This document shows positions 50,598 to 59,040 of a stretch of DNA of 64,000 bases, in pieces. A model generated the notes under the pieces. It was not told the DNA's origin, made no database searches, and saw only the letters and a list, made by a program, of their open reading frames with translations. The stretch is from contig JBBSJE010000002.1 in assembly GCA_038257535.1 (NCBI GenBank), forward strand, positions 14,432-78,431, read 5' to 3'. This stretch comes from JAGTJU01 sp038257535. GTDB lineage: Bacteria; Myxococcota_A; Polyangia; Fen-1088. Position 1 is the stretch's first letter. Each line of letters opens with the position of its first letter. A program made the position numbers and the translations under genes.

Positions 50598-53408
50598 ATG
50601 ATCCGTGGTAGGTTCAGCGCTGTGAGGAGCACCCTCGTGTTGGCGTTGGGGTTGTTTTCGGCATGCGGCCTAAGTCAACCCGGCCCCGGAAAAAACAGCT
50701 CAGCGTCAACGGCTTTGGCCGCGAAGGCTGCAGGCACCACAGCAGGAAGCATCTTGAAGTTTACGCTCGCAAACGGATTAAACGTTGTTTTGGAACAGAA
50801 CCACAGCGCGCCTGTGGTGGCGGTGCAGGCATGGGTGCGCGTGGGCTCAGCCGACGAACCCGAACCTCTGGCGGGGGTTTCGCACTTTCTTGAACACATG
50901 CTGTTCAAGGGAACAAAACGCCGCGGCGTGGGGCAAATCGCGCGCGAGATTGAACAGGCTGGGGGCGAGATCAACGCGTGGACCAGTTTCGACGAAACCG
51001 TTTACCATGTGGTGGTGGCCAGCGAATTTTTGGACGTGGGCTTGGATGTGCTTTCCGATGCGCTTACCAATTCAAACTTTGACGCCACAGAGCTAGAGCG
51101 TGAACGCGGTGTGATCTTAGAGGAAGTGAAGCAAGGCCTGGACGACCCCGACCGCGGCGTGTCGCAAAAGATGTTTGCAGGCGTGTTCCACGGCCATCCC
51201 TACGCGCGCCCTGTCATCGGCAGCATGGAGACCGTGAGGTCAATGACCCGCAATGACGTGCAAGGCTTTTATCGCGACCGTTACGTGGCGCCCAACGTGA
51301 CGCTTGTCGTGGTCGGAGACTTTCAGGCCACACCGGCGCGGAAGAAAATCGAAGCCATGTTTTCGCAGCTGCGTCCCGCCGCCAAACGTCCAGCGCCATC
51401 TCGTCCGGACATGCCGCAAGCAAAACGCTTGCAGGTGGCGTTGCTGTCCCGGGACGTGAAAGAATCGCAGGTGCTCGCCGCGTTCCGTTTGCCCGCCGTG
51501 CGACACGAAGACATTCCCGCCTTGGATCTGCTTTCCGTGGTTTTGGGGCAGGGCGAAAGCTCGCGATTGAATTTGGAGGTGGTGCGCAACCGCCAAGTGG
51601 CCAAGTCTGCGTTCTCGTATCTGTTCGGCGCTCGCGATGGCGGCGTTCTGGTGGCCGGCGCGGTGACGGGCAGCCCCAAGGTTGACGCCGCCGCTCAAGC
51701 CGTGCTGGATGAAGTGCTGCGTTTGGCGCGCGTTCCTTTGGGCCGCGCCGAATTGGACAAGGCCCGCACAATTTTGGAAAGCGATCGCGTTTACGATCGA
51801 GAAACGGTGCAGGGTTACGCGCGCAAATTGGGGTTTTACGCGACCATCGTTGAAGACATTCATTATGAGTCTTGGTACCTGGGCCAAATTCGCGCGCTGG
51901 GACCAGAAGACTTGCGGCAGGTGGCGAACAAGTATCTGCGCACAGAGCACATGACTTTGGTGGCACAGGTTCCGGAGGCAAAAGCCAAACCGGCGGCCAA
52001 GCCCGCGACCAAGTCCACGCGCAAAGCCGATGGCCCCGAGGCCCGGCTTGAGGCTCTTGTGCGCGCGTCCGAACAGCGGGCGGATCGGCGGTTTCGACAA
52101 AAGGCCACCCCCGCCACCGTCAAGGACAACGTTCTGGTTCAGAAACTTCCAGGGGGCGCAAAACTCATCGTCATGCGCGACGCCACAGTGCCCATCGTGG
52201 CCGTTCGGGCCATGTGGTTGGGAGGGCTTCGCTACGAGGACGCACGCAGCAACGGCGTTTCGAATATGATCGGCGCGTTGTTGGCGCGTGGAACGCGAAC
52301 CCGATCGGCTGAGCAAATCATGAACGAGGTGGAAGGTTTGGCGGGAAGCCTTTCAGGATATGCCGGACGCAACAGCGTGGGTGTACAAGCGGAGTTCCTT
52401 GCGCGCAACTGGGAACAAGGGGCCGAGCTGATTTCCGATTGTCTGCTCAACGCCGCCTTTCCGGAAGGCGAATTGGAAAAAGAGCGCCGCATCGTTCTTG
52501 ATGACATTCGCGCTCAGGACGACAACCTTGGCCACGCGGCGTTTCGGCTGTTTCACACGCATCTGTGGAAGCGCCATCCCTACAGGCTTGATCTCTTGGG
52601 CAGCACGGAGTCGGTTTCGGCGCTCACGCGTCGTCGGTTGTTGATTCACTTCCGAAAACACTACGCGCCCGGCGCTTTGACCGTGGCCGTGGTGGGCGAT
52701 GTGGATCCACAGTTGGTGGCCGAGAAGTTTATGCGGCTGTTTCGTGACGCTGAGGGCATGGCCGACGACATTCCAAGCGTTGCCGAGGAATCAGAACCTC
52801 CCGATCCCACGCAGGTGTTTGCGTTTCGCGAAAGAGAACAGGCACACGTGGTGCTTGGTTTTCCCGGCACCACCTTGAACAGCCCCGACAGATTTGGCCT
52901 TGAAGTGTTGAGCCACGTACTTGCGGGGCAGGGGGGGCGTTTGTTTGAAGAGCTTCGCGAGCGACGTGGGTTGGTTTATCGCATCAGCGCGTTTTCCCTT
53001 GAAGGGGTAGATCCCGGTTACTTCGCCGTATATCTGGCTTCCAGCCCCGACAAACTTGAAGAGGCGCTACAAACGGTGCGCGTGGATCTGCGGAAGATGG
53101 TGGCCGAGGGCATTTCGGAACAAGAACTCGACCGTGCCCAGCGGTACCTCATTGGCACGCATGCCATTGGGCTGCAACGCAAGGGTTCGCTGGCCGCCGC
53201 TTTGGCGTTCCATGAGGCCTATGGCGAAGGCTGGGACGCCTACCGCAAGTTTCCGCAGAGGATTCGCAAGGTCACCCGCGCCGAGGTGCAGCGGTTGGCG
53301 CGCAAGTATCTAAACTTTGATCACGAGGTCTTGGCGGTGGTGAAGCCTGCTTCCGACGCGTCAGCTTCGGTTACCGACGCCGCTGGATCTCGCGCAGCCA
53401 AACGCTAG
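50598..53408 (+). CDS. Two-domain M16 zinc metallopeptidase lipoprotein
   Basis: ATG 50598 starts a signal peptide ending in the lipobox GLFSAC, 936 residues in total. Two M16 (pitrilysin/processing-peptidase) units are fused. The first is catalytic: HFLEHMLFKG gives HxxEH (His96, Glu99, His100), with the distal Glu in RERGVILEEVKQGLDD. The second starts near residue 530 with no HxxEH (SNMIGALLARG) and is a partner domain; it contains GRLFEELRERRGLVYRISAFS, the R/Y substrate-tail site. Expected on the periplasmic side of a membrane. A protease gene of another family follows ten bases downstream. Confidence 0.9.
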   Translation: MIRGRFSAVRSTLVLALGLFSACGLSQPGPGKNSSASTALAAKAAGTTAGSILKFTLANGLNVVLEQNHSAPVVAVQAWVRVGSADEPEPLAGVSHFLEHMLFKGTKRRGVGQIAREIEQAGGEINAWTSFDETVYHVVVASEFLDVGLDVLSDALTNSNFDATELERERGVILEEVKQGLDDPDRGVSQKMFAGVFHGHPYARPVIGSMETVRSMTRNDVQGFYRDRYVAPNVTLVVVGDFQATPARKKIEAMFSQLRPAAKRPAPSRPDMPQAKRLQVALLSRDVKESQVLAAFRLPAVRHEDIPALDLLSVVLGQGESSRLNLEVVRNRQVAKSAFSYLFGARDGGVLVAGAVTGSPKVDAAAQAVLDEVLRLARVPLGRAELDKARTILESDRVYDRETVQGYARKLGFYATIVEDIHYESWYLGQIRALGPEDLRQVANKYLRTEHMTLVAQVPEAKAKPAAKPATKSTRKADGPEARLEALVRASEQRADRRFRQKATPATVKDNVLVQKLPGGAKLIVMRDATVPIVAVRAMWLGGLRYEDARSNGVSNMIGALLARGTRTRSAEQIMNEVEGLAGSLSGYAGRNSVGVQAEFLARNWEQGAELISDCLLNAAFPEGELEKERRIVLDDIRAQDDNLGHAAFRLFHTHLWKRHPYRLDLLGSTESVSALTRRRLLIHFRKHYAPGALTVAVVGDVDPQLVAEKFMRLFRDAEGMADDIPSVAEESEPPDPTQVFAFREREQAHVVLGFPGTTLNSPDRFGLEVLSHVLAGQGGRLFEELRERRGLVYRISAFSLEGVDPGYFAVYLASSPDKLEEALQTVRVDLRKMVAEGISEQELDRAQRYLIGTHAIGLQRKGSLAAALAFHEAYGEGWDAYRKFPQRIRKVTRAEVQRLARKYLNFDHEVLAVVKPASDASASVTDAAGSRAAKR

Positions 53409-53417
53409 AGTTGGTTT

Positions 53418-54131
53418 ATGGGGTATTTCGACGCCGACCGTCGCAACCTGCTCACAAGTTTGGTGCTGGTCTGTCCGCTGTTTGTCATCTACCAGGTGGG
53501 CGTGCTGCTCACGCGCCCCATGCTCAACGGTGCCGATTTCGTCACCATCTTGCTGCTGCACCACCTGAGGCTTTCAACCACAGCCTATCTGGCGTTTGTG
53601 GGCGGTGTGGCGCTGGCGTTTCTGGTCGGCGTGGCCACCCTGCGCCGCAAACAAAGCTTCGACAAACGCGTGATCATCCCCGTGTTGTTGGAAAGCACGC
53701 TTTACGCGCTAACCATGGGCTCGCTCATCATCTTCGTGATGACCGAGCTACTAGGCATTTCGCCGCGCTTGGCCGGGGCCGCGCCGCTGCCACACCAATC
53801 GTTGATGAATCGATTTGTGATGTCCGTGGGGGCGGGGCTTTACGAAGAGCTCGTGTTTCGTTTGGGCCTGCTTAGCGCCAGTGTATACGTGGCGGAGCGG
53901 GTCTTAGGGCTGCGCCGGTTTCTTGCGCTGCTCTTCGGTTTGGCATTCTCGTCATTTGCCTTTTCCGCGATGCACCACATCCCCCCGTATGGCGACCCGT
54001 TGTCGCTAGGCGTGTTCACCTTCAGAATCTTGGCGGGGGTGTTTTTTGCCTTGCTGTACTGGTACCGCGGCTTCGCTGTGGCCGTTTACACCCACGCGAT
54101 TTACGACATCTACGTTCTGATTTTGCGGTGA
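53418..54131 (+). CDS. CPBP-family intramembrane metalloprotease
   Basis: Polytopic protein of the CAAX-protease/bacteriocin-processing (CPBP, ABI) family. Motif 1 is EELVFR (143-148), motif 2 is FSAMHHIPPYGD with two His, and the last motif is YTHAIYDIYVL; together they supply the metal ligands and catalytic Glu. It starts nine bases after the M16 peptidase stop and is probably co-transcribed with it. Substrate unknown. Confidence 0.85.
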   Translation: MGYFDADRRNLLTSLVLVCPLFVIYQVGVLLTRPMLNGADFVTILLLHHLRLSTTAYLAFVGGVALAFLVGVATLRRKQSFDKRVIIPVLLESTLYALTMGSLIIFVMTELLGISPRLAGAAPLPHQSLMNRFVMSVGAGLYEELVFRLGLLSASVYVAERVLGLRRFLALLFGLAFSSFAFSAMHHIPPYGDPLSLGVFTFRILAGVFFALLYWYRGFAVAVYTHAIYDIYVLILR

Positions 54132-54166
54132 GCGCCGCCATCCGGCAGGCGCTTCGAAACGAAGAC

Positions 54167-54187
54167 GGCCAGGTGCCTGACCTGGCC
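54167..54187. other. Perfect hairpin between convergent genes
   Basis: GGCCAGGT-gcctg-ACCTGGCC, an 8-bp stem with a 5-base loop, lies between the CPBP protease stop (54131) and the stop of the minus-strand histone-like gene (54220). No T-run follows on either strand, so it may be a factor-dependent or weak bidirectional terminator. Confidence 0.5.
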
Positions 54188-54219
54188 ATCGCATGCCGAA
54201 ACGAGTCGGCGCTCAGACG

Positions 54220-55506
54220 CTACTTTCGCTTGGCCGTGGCGGACTTGCCAGGCGCTTTCGCCGGCGCCTTGGCTGCAGGCGTAGGTTTGGCCGCCGCTTT
54301 GGCTGGTTTGCCTGCCTTCGCCGCGGGAGGCAAGGGTTTTGCGCTCGACTTGCTTGCTACCGGTTTTGCAGCGCCGCCTGACTTGGGTGCCGCTTTGGCC
54401 ACTGGCTTTGCTGGCGCTGTAGGTTTGGCAGGCGCTGAAGCTTTCGGCGCAGGCTTTGAGGGTTTGGCGGCGGGCAAGCCCTTCGCGGCGGGCTTGCCGA
54501 TGACAGCTTTGGCTGTTTTATCAGGCTTCTTGTCGGCCTTCGGCGGCGCTTTGGTTTCGGCTTTCGGCGGCGCTTTGGTTTCGGCCTTCGGCGGCGCTTT
54601 GGTTTCGGCCTTCGGCGGCGCTTTGGTTTCGGCCTTCGGCGGCGCTTTAGCTTCGGCCTTCACAGGCTTGCTTGGGGCCTTACTGGGCTTAGCATCGGGC
54701 TTGGCAGGCGCCGCTTTGACGGGGGCAGGCTTGGCCGCGGAAGAGGCTTTCGCTTCCCGCTTGGGCTTGGTTTCTGCTTTGCCCGCTTTGACTAGTTCCT
54801 TGTCGGCCGCTGGCGGCACCGCTTTGGCGGGCGCCTTCACCTCGGACTTTGATGTTTCCTTGGGTGCTTCGGCTTTGGCGGCCGACTTCTTGTCGGCCTT
54901 GTCCGGCTTGCTGGCCTGCGCGGGCTCGGCCGCTTTCACCTCAGACTTTGCCTCGGATTTGCCTTTGCCTTTGGGGTCGGCTTTGGATTGTTTGGCATCC
55001 GCCTTACCTTTCGCGCTGGCTTTAGGCATTTCGGTGTCCGAAGGCGCGCCGTCACCTACCGGCAAGCCTGGAATGTCCCGGCGGTTGTGCACGAGAATGC
55101 GACGCCCATCCTTGAAGGTGATCTCCACCTTGCTGGATGACACCACCTCGGACACAAAGCCCACCCCAAACTTCGGGTGCTCGACAATCGCCTGCTCTTG
55201 GTACTCCAAGCGGAATTGGTAAGGTTTGGCCGCGCTGGCTTTATGTTTGGCGAAGAACTCTTCCCAATTGGGCTTCTTCATCAAAGCGCGTTTTCGCGCC
55301 GACACAGGCTCGGGAACATCGTCCTCCGCTTCGCCGCGGGGCTTTCGGAATGAGTGAACGTCGCCGCAGACGTTGCACTGCACGCGGCGAATCTCGTCCT
55401 CGTATTTCGATATGACGACGTGTGTCGTATCAGCCTTGCACTTTGTGCAATAGCCTTCGACATCGGAGCCGACTTCATCGACCTCGTCTTCGAACATCAA
55501 ATCCAT
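54220..55506 (-). CDS. Zinc-finger and histone H1-like Lys/Ala/Pro-rich protein
   Basis: Residues 1-60 hold two CxxC pairs (YCTKCKADTTHVV, VQCNVCGDVHSF), a probable zinc ribbon. Residues 60-150 form a folded segment with VEHPKFGVGFVSEVVSSSKVEITFKDGRRILVHNR, resembling a small beta-domain seen in deltaproteobacterial proteins. From about 150 to the end it is Lys/Ala/Pro-rich, including five copies of KAPPKAET and many AKP motifs, very like a eukaryotic H1 tail. A DNA- or RNA-binding role is likely. ATG 55506 has GAGGCAA upstream. Confidence 0.75.
   Translation of the reverse strand: MDLMFEDEVDEVGSDVEGYCTKCKADTTHVVISKYEDEIRRVQCNVCGDVHSFRKPRGEAEDDVPEPVSARKRALMKKPNWEEFFAKHKASAAKPYQFRLEYQEQAIVEHPKFGVGFVSEVVSSSKVEITFKDGRRILVHNRRDIPGLPVGDGAPSDTEMPKASAKGKADAKQSKADPKGKGKSEAKSEVKAAEPAQASKPDKADKKSAAKAEAPKETSKSEVKAPAKAVPPAADKELVKAGKAETKPKREAKASSAAKPAPVKAAPAKPDAKPSKAPSKPVKAEAKAPPKAETKAPPKAETKAPPKAETKAPPKAETKAPPKADKKPDKTAKAVIGKPAAKGLPAAKPSKPAPKASAPAKPTAPAKPVAKAAPKSGGAAKPVASKSSAKPLPPAAKAGKPAKAAAKPTPAAKAPAKAPGKSATAKRK
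54541..54660. repeat. Five tandem 24-bp repeats in the histone-like tail
   Basis: Five in-frame units of the form cggcggcgctttggtttcgg + 4 bases span 54541-54660; the first four differ by one base and the fifth by more. They encode the KAPPKAET units of the protein. Confidence 0.9.
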
Positions 55507-55933
55507 ACAATTGCCTCGATGTTCCCCACAACTTTCGCTCAGTAACACAGCTCGCGGTGAGCTGCAACAAATTGAAATCAGGGCAGTTGGTTTCTTATTG
55601 CCGCACCACATTCGCCGTCCCCAACCCTGAAGGCCAAGGTTGCATGGGCTAACGCAGTACGCGCCGCTACAGTAGCGTTGATTCCGCTGGTCTGTCCATA
55701 AGTATTGAATATCCCGTCACAATTAGTGTGTGTTTTGTGCTTCCTCAATAGGGAAGGCGGCGCCAGGGTGTCAGCCGCCGGTAGGACGTGCTCTATCTGG
55801 CTGGTTACATGAGGCGGTGCCGGCCTCTCTAACTCTCGGTTTTTCCACGGAAAAGTTTTTAAACCCAATGTTAACTATTTGGAAATACGTTGGAAACAAT
55901 AGGGGTTTAGTGTGAATACCCAAGGGTGAAACC
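55507..55933. other. 427-bp intergenic region between the histone-like and PII genes
   Basis: No convincing gene here. The base composition is visibly richer in A and T than the neighbouring coding DNA. It holds divergent promoters for the histone-like gene (minus) and the PII gene (plus). Structures seen: CGCTAC-A-GTAGCG (55665-55677), a perfect inverted repeat; GGCGGC...GCCGCC (55757-55780); and the TTTTCC-AC-GGAAAA palindrome with TTGGAAA repeats listed separately. A small RNA cannot be excluded. Confidence 0.6.
55841..55896 (+). promoter_or_regulatory. Candidate operator upstream of the PII gene
   Basis: A perfect palindrome TTTTCC-AC-GGAAAA (55841-55854) is followed by two copies of TTGGAAA (55879-55885 and 55890-55896) spaced 11 bases apart, one helical turn. 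The second copy ends 37 bases before the PII ATG. I see no clear sigma-54 element. This is inference from symmetry alone. Confidence 0.35.
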
Positions 55934-56272
55934 ATGAAAAAAATCGAAGCGGTCATTAAGCCATTCAAATTGGACGACGTGAAAGACAGACTGCGTGAGA
56001 TCGGCGTGCAGGGCATGACCGTCTCCGAGGTTAAGGGTTTCGGGCGCACGGGCGGCAAGCGCGAGGTGTATCGCGGCTCAGCCTATGTGGTCGACTTCGT
56101 GCCTAAGGTACGCATTCAGATCGTTGCCAAGGACGACATGGTCAAAGACATCGTTGAGGCTTTGACCTCGGTGGCGCGTACCGGCCACATTGGCGATGGC
56201 AAGATTTTCGTGGAACCTGTTGAAGAAGTGATCCGCATCCGCACCGGCGAGCGCGGCGAAGAAGCGCTCTAG
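55934..56272 (+). CDS. glnB: Nitrogen regulatory protein PII (GlnB/GlnK family)
   Basis: 112-residue trimeric signal protein that senses 2-oxoglutarate, ATP and ADP. The T-loop REVYRGSAYVVDF carries Tyr51, the residue uridylylated by GlnD in proteobacteria, and the signatures TGHIGDGKIFVEPVEEVIRIRTGE are intact. Residues 37-43 read GRTGGKR rather than the common GRQKGHT. AAGGG lies 8 bases upstream of the ATG. No amtB or glnA is adjacent, so glnB rather than glnK is the safer name. A strong terminator follows, so it is monocistronic. Confidence 0.93.
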   Translation: MKKIEAVIKPFKLDDVKDRLREIGVQGMTVSEVKGFGRTGGKREVYRGSAYVVDFVPKVRIQIVAKDDMVKDIVEALTSVARTGHIGDGKIFVEPVEEVIRIRTGERGEEAL

Positions 56273-56346
56273 CCGGCAGCATTCGGCGCTGGCCCTCATT
56301 AGAGTTGGCATCGCACCGCTGCTGCGACCGCTTGATACCATCTAAC

Positions 56347-56384
56347 CCACGACCGGAGGCCCGCCTTCGGTCGTGGATTATTTT
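56347..56384 (+). terminator. Rho-independent terminator after glnB
   Basis: CCACGACCG (56347-56355) pairs with CGGTCGTGG (56368-56376); the inner AGGC-cc-GCCT extends the stem to about 14 bp. ATTATTTT follows. It lies 75 bases past the glnB stop. Confidence 0.88.
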
Positions 56385-56501
56385 GCGAAACGAGTCGAAA
56401 GCCAGCGCGTCTTGGCACCTGCCGACGTAAGAGCTTGGCTTGGCGTGGCGAGTTGTTTTGACCGCGGGTTGGTCCGTAGCCTACATTAGCGCTGACGAAC
56501 C

Positions 56502-57377
56502 ATGACCACTGGCCTCACCCTTTCTGATCGCATCGCCCGCCACGCGTGGCGGATGACTCCCCAAAGAACATTGTCAGGTGTGATTGGTTGGTGGGCGTCG
56601 CGCCGCGTGCCCCTTATCGGGCGGACGCGGGTGCTTTCGACCTTCGCCGCCAGCTACGGCATCGACGTCTCAGAAGCCGAGCTGCCATTGTTGCAATACG
56701 CCTCGGTGGATGATTTTTTCACCCGCCGGTTGCGTCCTGACGCGCGTCCCATAGACACCGATCCCCAAGCGGTGGTTGCTCCTGCGGATGGGCGATTGGT
56801 GGCCACGGGGCATGTGCAAAGTGGTGGGGCCATTGAGGCGAAGAACATCCGCCTACACGCCAGCGCCTTGTTGTCAGACACAGATCTCGCGCGCCGGTTT
56901 GAGGGCGGCGCTTATCAAGTGACCTACCTTTCCCCACGCGACTACCACCGGGTTCACACGCCTTGCGCTGGCAAGGTCCGAATCTGGCACCATTTGCCCG
57001 GCGAGTTGTTCCCGGTGAACGACGGCAGCGTGCGCCGCGAGCCGGACCTGTTTTGTCGCAATGAACGCTTTGTCACGGTCTTTGAGGGCGCTTTGGGCAC
57101 CTTCGCGGTGGTGATGGTGGCCGCCGTTGGTGTTGGTCACATCACGGCTGCGTATGACCCTGAGGTAAAAACCCGGGGCAAGGGTGTGAACCTGGGGGAG
57201 ATCCGGTCCAAGGTGTTCAGCGATCCTCCCGAATTGAACAAGGGCGACGAATTGGGGATTTTTCACTTGGGCTCAACCACGATTATTCTGTTCGAGCCAG
57301 GTCGGGTTACTCTAGATCCCAATCAGCCGGGGCAAACCGTGAAAATGGGCGCCCGAATCGGAACCATCGTATCGTAG
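56502..57377 (+). CDS. psd: Phosphatidylserine decarboxylase proenzyme
   Basis: Pyruvoyl-dependent enzyme making phosphatidylethanolamine in the inner membrane. The self-cleavage site is LGST (256-259) in FHLGSTTIILFEPG; cleavage before Ser258 makes the pyruvoyl group. Other signatures are DDFFTRRLRPDARPI, VAPADGRLVATG and YLSPRDYHRVHTPCAGKV. Length (291) matches the long PSD-B type. It starts 118 bases after the glnB terminator and is followed after 12 bases by a methyltransferase gene. Confidence 0.95.
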   Translation: MTTGLTLSDRIARHAWRMTPQRTLSGVIGWWASRRVPLIGRTRVLSTFAASYGIDVSEAELPLLQYASVDDFFTRRLRPDARPIDTDPQAVVAPADGRLVATGHVQSGGAIEAKNIRLHASALLSDTDLARRFEGGAYQVTYLSPRDYHRVHTPCAGKVRIWHHLPGELFPVNDGSVRREPDLFCRNERFVTVFEGALGTFAVVMVAAVGVGHITAAYDPEVKTRGKGVNLGEIRSKVFSDPPELNKGDELGIFHLGSTTIILFEPGRVTLDPNQPGQTVKMGARIGTIVS

Positions 57378-57389
57378 TTCAAGCGCCGA

Positions 57390-58775
57390 ATGTCGAAGAC
57401 CGACGAGCCCAACCAGCCCACTCCTGCCCCTGTCCCCAGCTCAGCGCTGGTGCCTGGGGCGCAAACGCACTCTGAGGTGGCGCGCGAAAGCGACAACACA
57501 GAAGAGTGGGACGTGGGTGTTGCGCCGGCACGCGACGTGCCGGTGGGTGAGTCGTCCTCTGAGGTGCACTACGACACTTTGCCCTCGGTGGATGTTTCTG
57601 TTTTCTCAGCCGACCATGGCGCGGCCCCAGAAGGGCCTGAGCTGCCGCCTTTGCAAGAGACACCCACGGCACCTTTGCCGCTTGATGAGGCGGAAGACAT
57701 GTCGACGGGCGAGATAGATCTGGCCGAGGCGGACGAACTGGTTGAAACCATCACGCAGAGGATGGAGGCACAACGCCAAGCCAACGGCGCGGCCGGCATG
57801 CAAGCGCGTGCCGCCACCTTAGCTTCGGCGCAGGAAGATTCGGTATTGGAGGAGGTTGACTTGGTGGACGAACCGGATTCAGCAGGCACGCCTCCACCTG
57901 TACCGGTGCAGCCCGCCGCGCGCAAACCGGTGCTGCCACCTTTGCCCGTGGTTGCCGTGGCGCCGTCTAGCGATCCGGCTTCAGAAACCTGGGCTGAGCC
58001 CTTGGCGGCCCGCCCCAGGCGCAAGCGCACCAAGCCTTGGTACGAGGAAGTGTTCGACGAAGATTATCTGCGAACGCTGCCGTACATGACGGCCGAGCAA
58101 ACGTTGCGCGAGGTGAACTTCATCAAAGCGTCTTTGGAGCCCCCTGAGGGTGGCGAAATATTGGATGTGGCGTGCGGGTATGGCCGGCATTCCATAGAGC
58201 TTGCGCAACGGAGCCTGCGGGTTACGGGCATTGACTTGTCCCTGCCGTTGCTGATCCGGGCTGCCGATGAATCGCAGCGGCGATCGCTGTCGGTCAATTT
58301 TGTTCATGCGGATATGCGCGAGATGTCGTTCGACAGTCAGTTCGACGGCGCTTGTTGCATGATGACGTCGTTTGGGTTCATTGACGAAGAAACCAATCTG
58401 AAGGTGGCGTCTGGCATCTTTCGCGCGCTCAAGCCGGGGGGCCGGTTCCTCATTGACGCCATCAACCGCGACTACATTGTTGGGGATTTGCCAACACGCG
58501 TGTGGTGGGAGGGGGACGGCTGCGTGGTGTTGGAAGAGGTTGATTTCAACTTCCACACGAGTCGCGTGTCGGTTCGTCGCTCGATTGTCTTTCAAGACGG
58601 CCGCCAGATTGAGCAGGACATCTCGATCCGCGCATACAGTTTGCACGAGCTAGGCCGGCTTCTTCGCCAGGCCGGGTTCCGGGTCACCGAGGTTTCAGGC
58701 AGTTTGGCGACCCGTGGCAACTTCTTTGGCGCCACCTCTCGCAATCTGTTTGTGCTCTGCGAAAAGCCCTTGTAA
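57390..58775 (+). CDS. SAM-dependent methyltransferase with 210-residue disordered head
   Basis: The C-terminal 250 residues form a class I methyltransferase: ILDVACGYGRHSIELAQ (motif I), VTGIDLS, FVHADMREMSF, FDGACCMMTSFGFI and LKPGGRFLIDAINRDYI. This resembles small-molecule or lipid methyltransferases; the substrate is unknown. Residues 1-210 are acidic, Pro/Glu/Thr-rich and low in complexity (PSVDVSVFSADHGAAPEGPEL), with VDEPDSAGTPPPVPVQPAARK before the domain. It lies directly after psd, so action on a phospholipid is possible but unproven. Confidence 0.75.
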   Translation: MSKTDEPNQPTPAPVPSSALVPGAQTHSEVARESDNTEEWDVGVAPARDVPVGESSSEVHYDTLPSVDVSVFSADHGAAPEGPELPPLQETPTAPLPLDEAEDMSTGEIDLAEADELVETITQRMEAQRQANGAAGMQARAATLASAQEDSVLEEVDLVDEPDSAGTPPPVPVQPAARKPVLPPLPVVAVAPSSDPASETWAEPLAARPRRKRTKPWYEEVFDEDYLRTLPYMTAEQTLREVNFIKASLEPPEGGEILDVACGYGRHSIELAQRSLRVTGIDLSLPLLIRAADESQRRSLSVNFVHADMREMSFDSQFDGACCMMTSFGFIDEETNLKVASGIFRALKPGGRFLIDAINRDYIVGDLPTRVWWEGDGCVVLEEVDFNFHTSRVSVRRSIVFQDGRQIEQDISIRAYSLHELGRLLRQAGFRVTEVSGSLATRGNFFGATSRNLFVLCEKPL

Positions 58776-58801
58776 CTGCCGGAACTTAAAGGCCTAAGAA
58801 G

Positions 58802-58815
58802 GTCTGCCTGCAGAC
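58802..58815. other. Inverted repeat after the methyltransferase gene
   Basis: GTCTGC-ct-GCAGAC, a perfect 6-bp inverted repeat 27 bases after the methyltransferase stop. No T-tract follows, so it is not a clear terminator. Confidence 0.45.
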
Positions 58816-58930
58816 AAGGCATACGCCCGCTTACGAAGCATCGGAATCAAAATTCCACGTTTGCTTGCTTACGGTGTCTCAACTCGCAAACAAGTGCGAC
58901 CGATGAGATCCCCTGAGCATCTACCCTATA

Positions 58931-58945
58931 GGACCTGCAAGGTCC
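58931..58945. promoter_or_regulatory. Perfect inverted repeat upstream of the sigma-factor gene
   Basis: GGACCT-gca-AGGTCC is a perfect 6-bp inverted repeat with a 3-base centre, 96 bases before the sigma-factor ATG. TATAGG overlaps its left edge (58927-58932) and could be a -10 element, so the repeat may be an operator over the promoter. Inference from symmetry and position. Confidence 0.4.
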
Positions 58946-59040
58946 AATGAAACAAACGGGGAGCGCGGGAATATTCGGAGGTCGGCGCGCGTATATCTAG
59001 GACGGGCTGAAAAGCCGCCGCTTAGCGAAAGGTCGTCACC

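Noticed and set aside
55741..55800. Cobalamin-riboswitch-like AGGGAA near a GC hairpin
   Set aside because: The rest of the conserved B12-box and core stems is missing, and the downstream gene is a PII protein.
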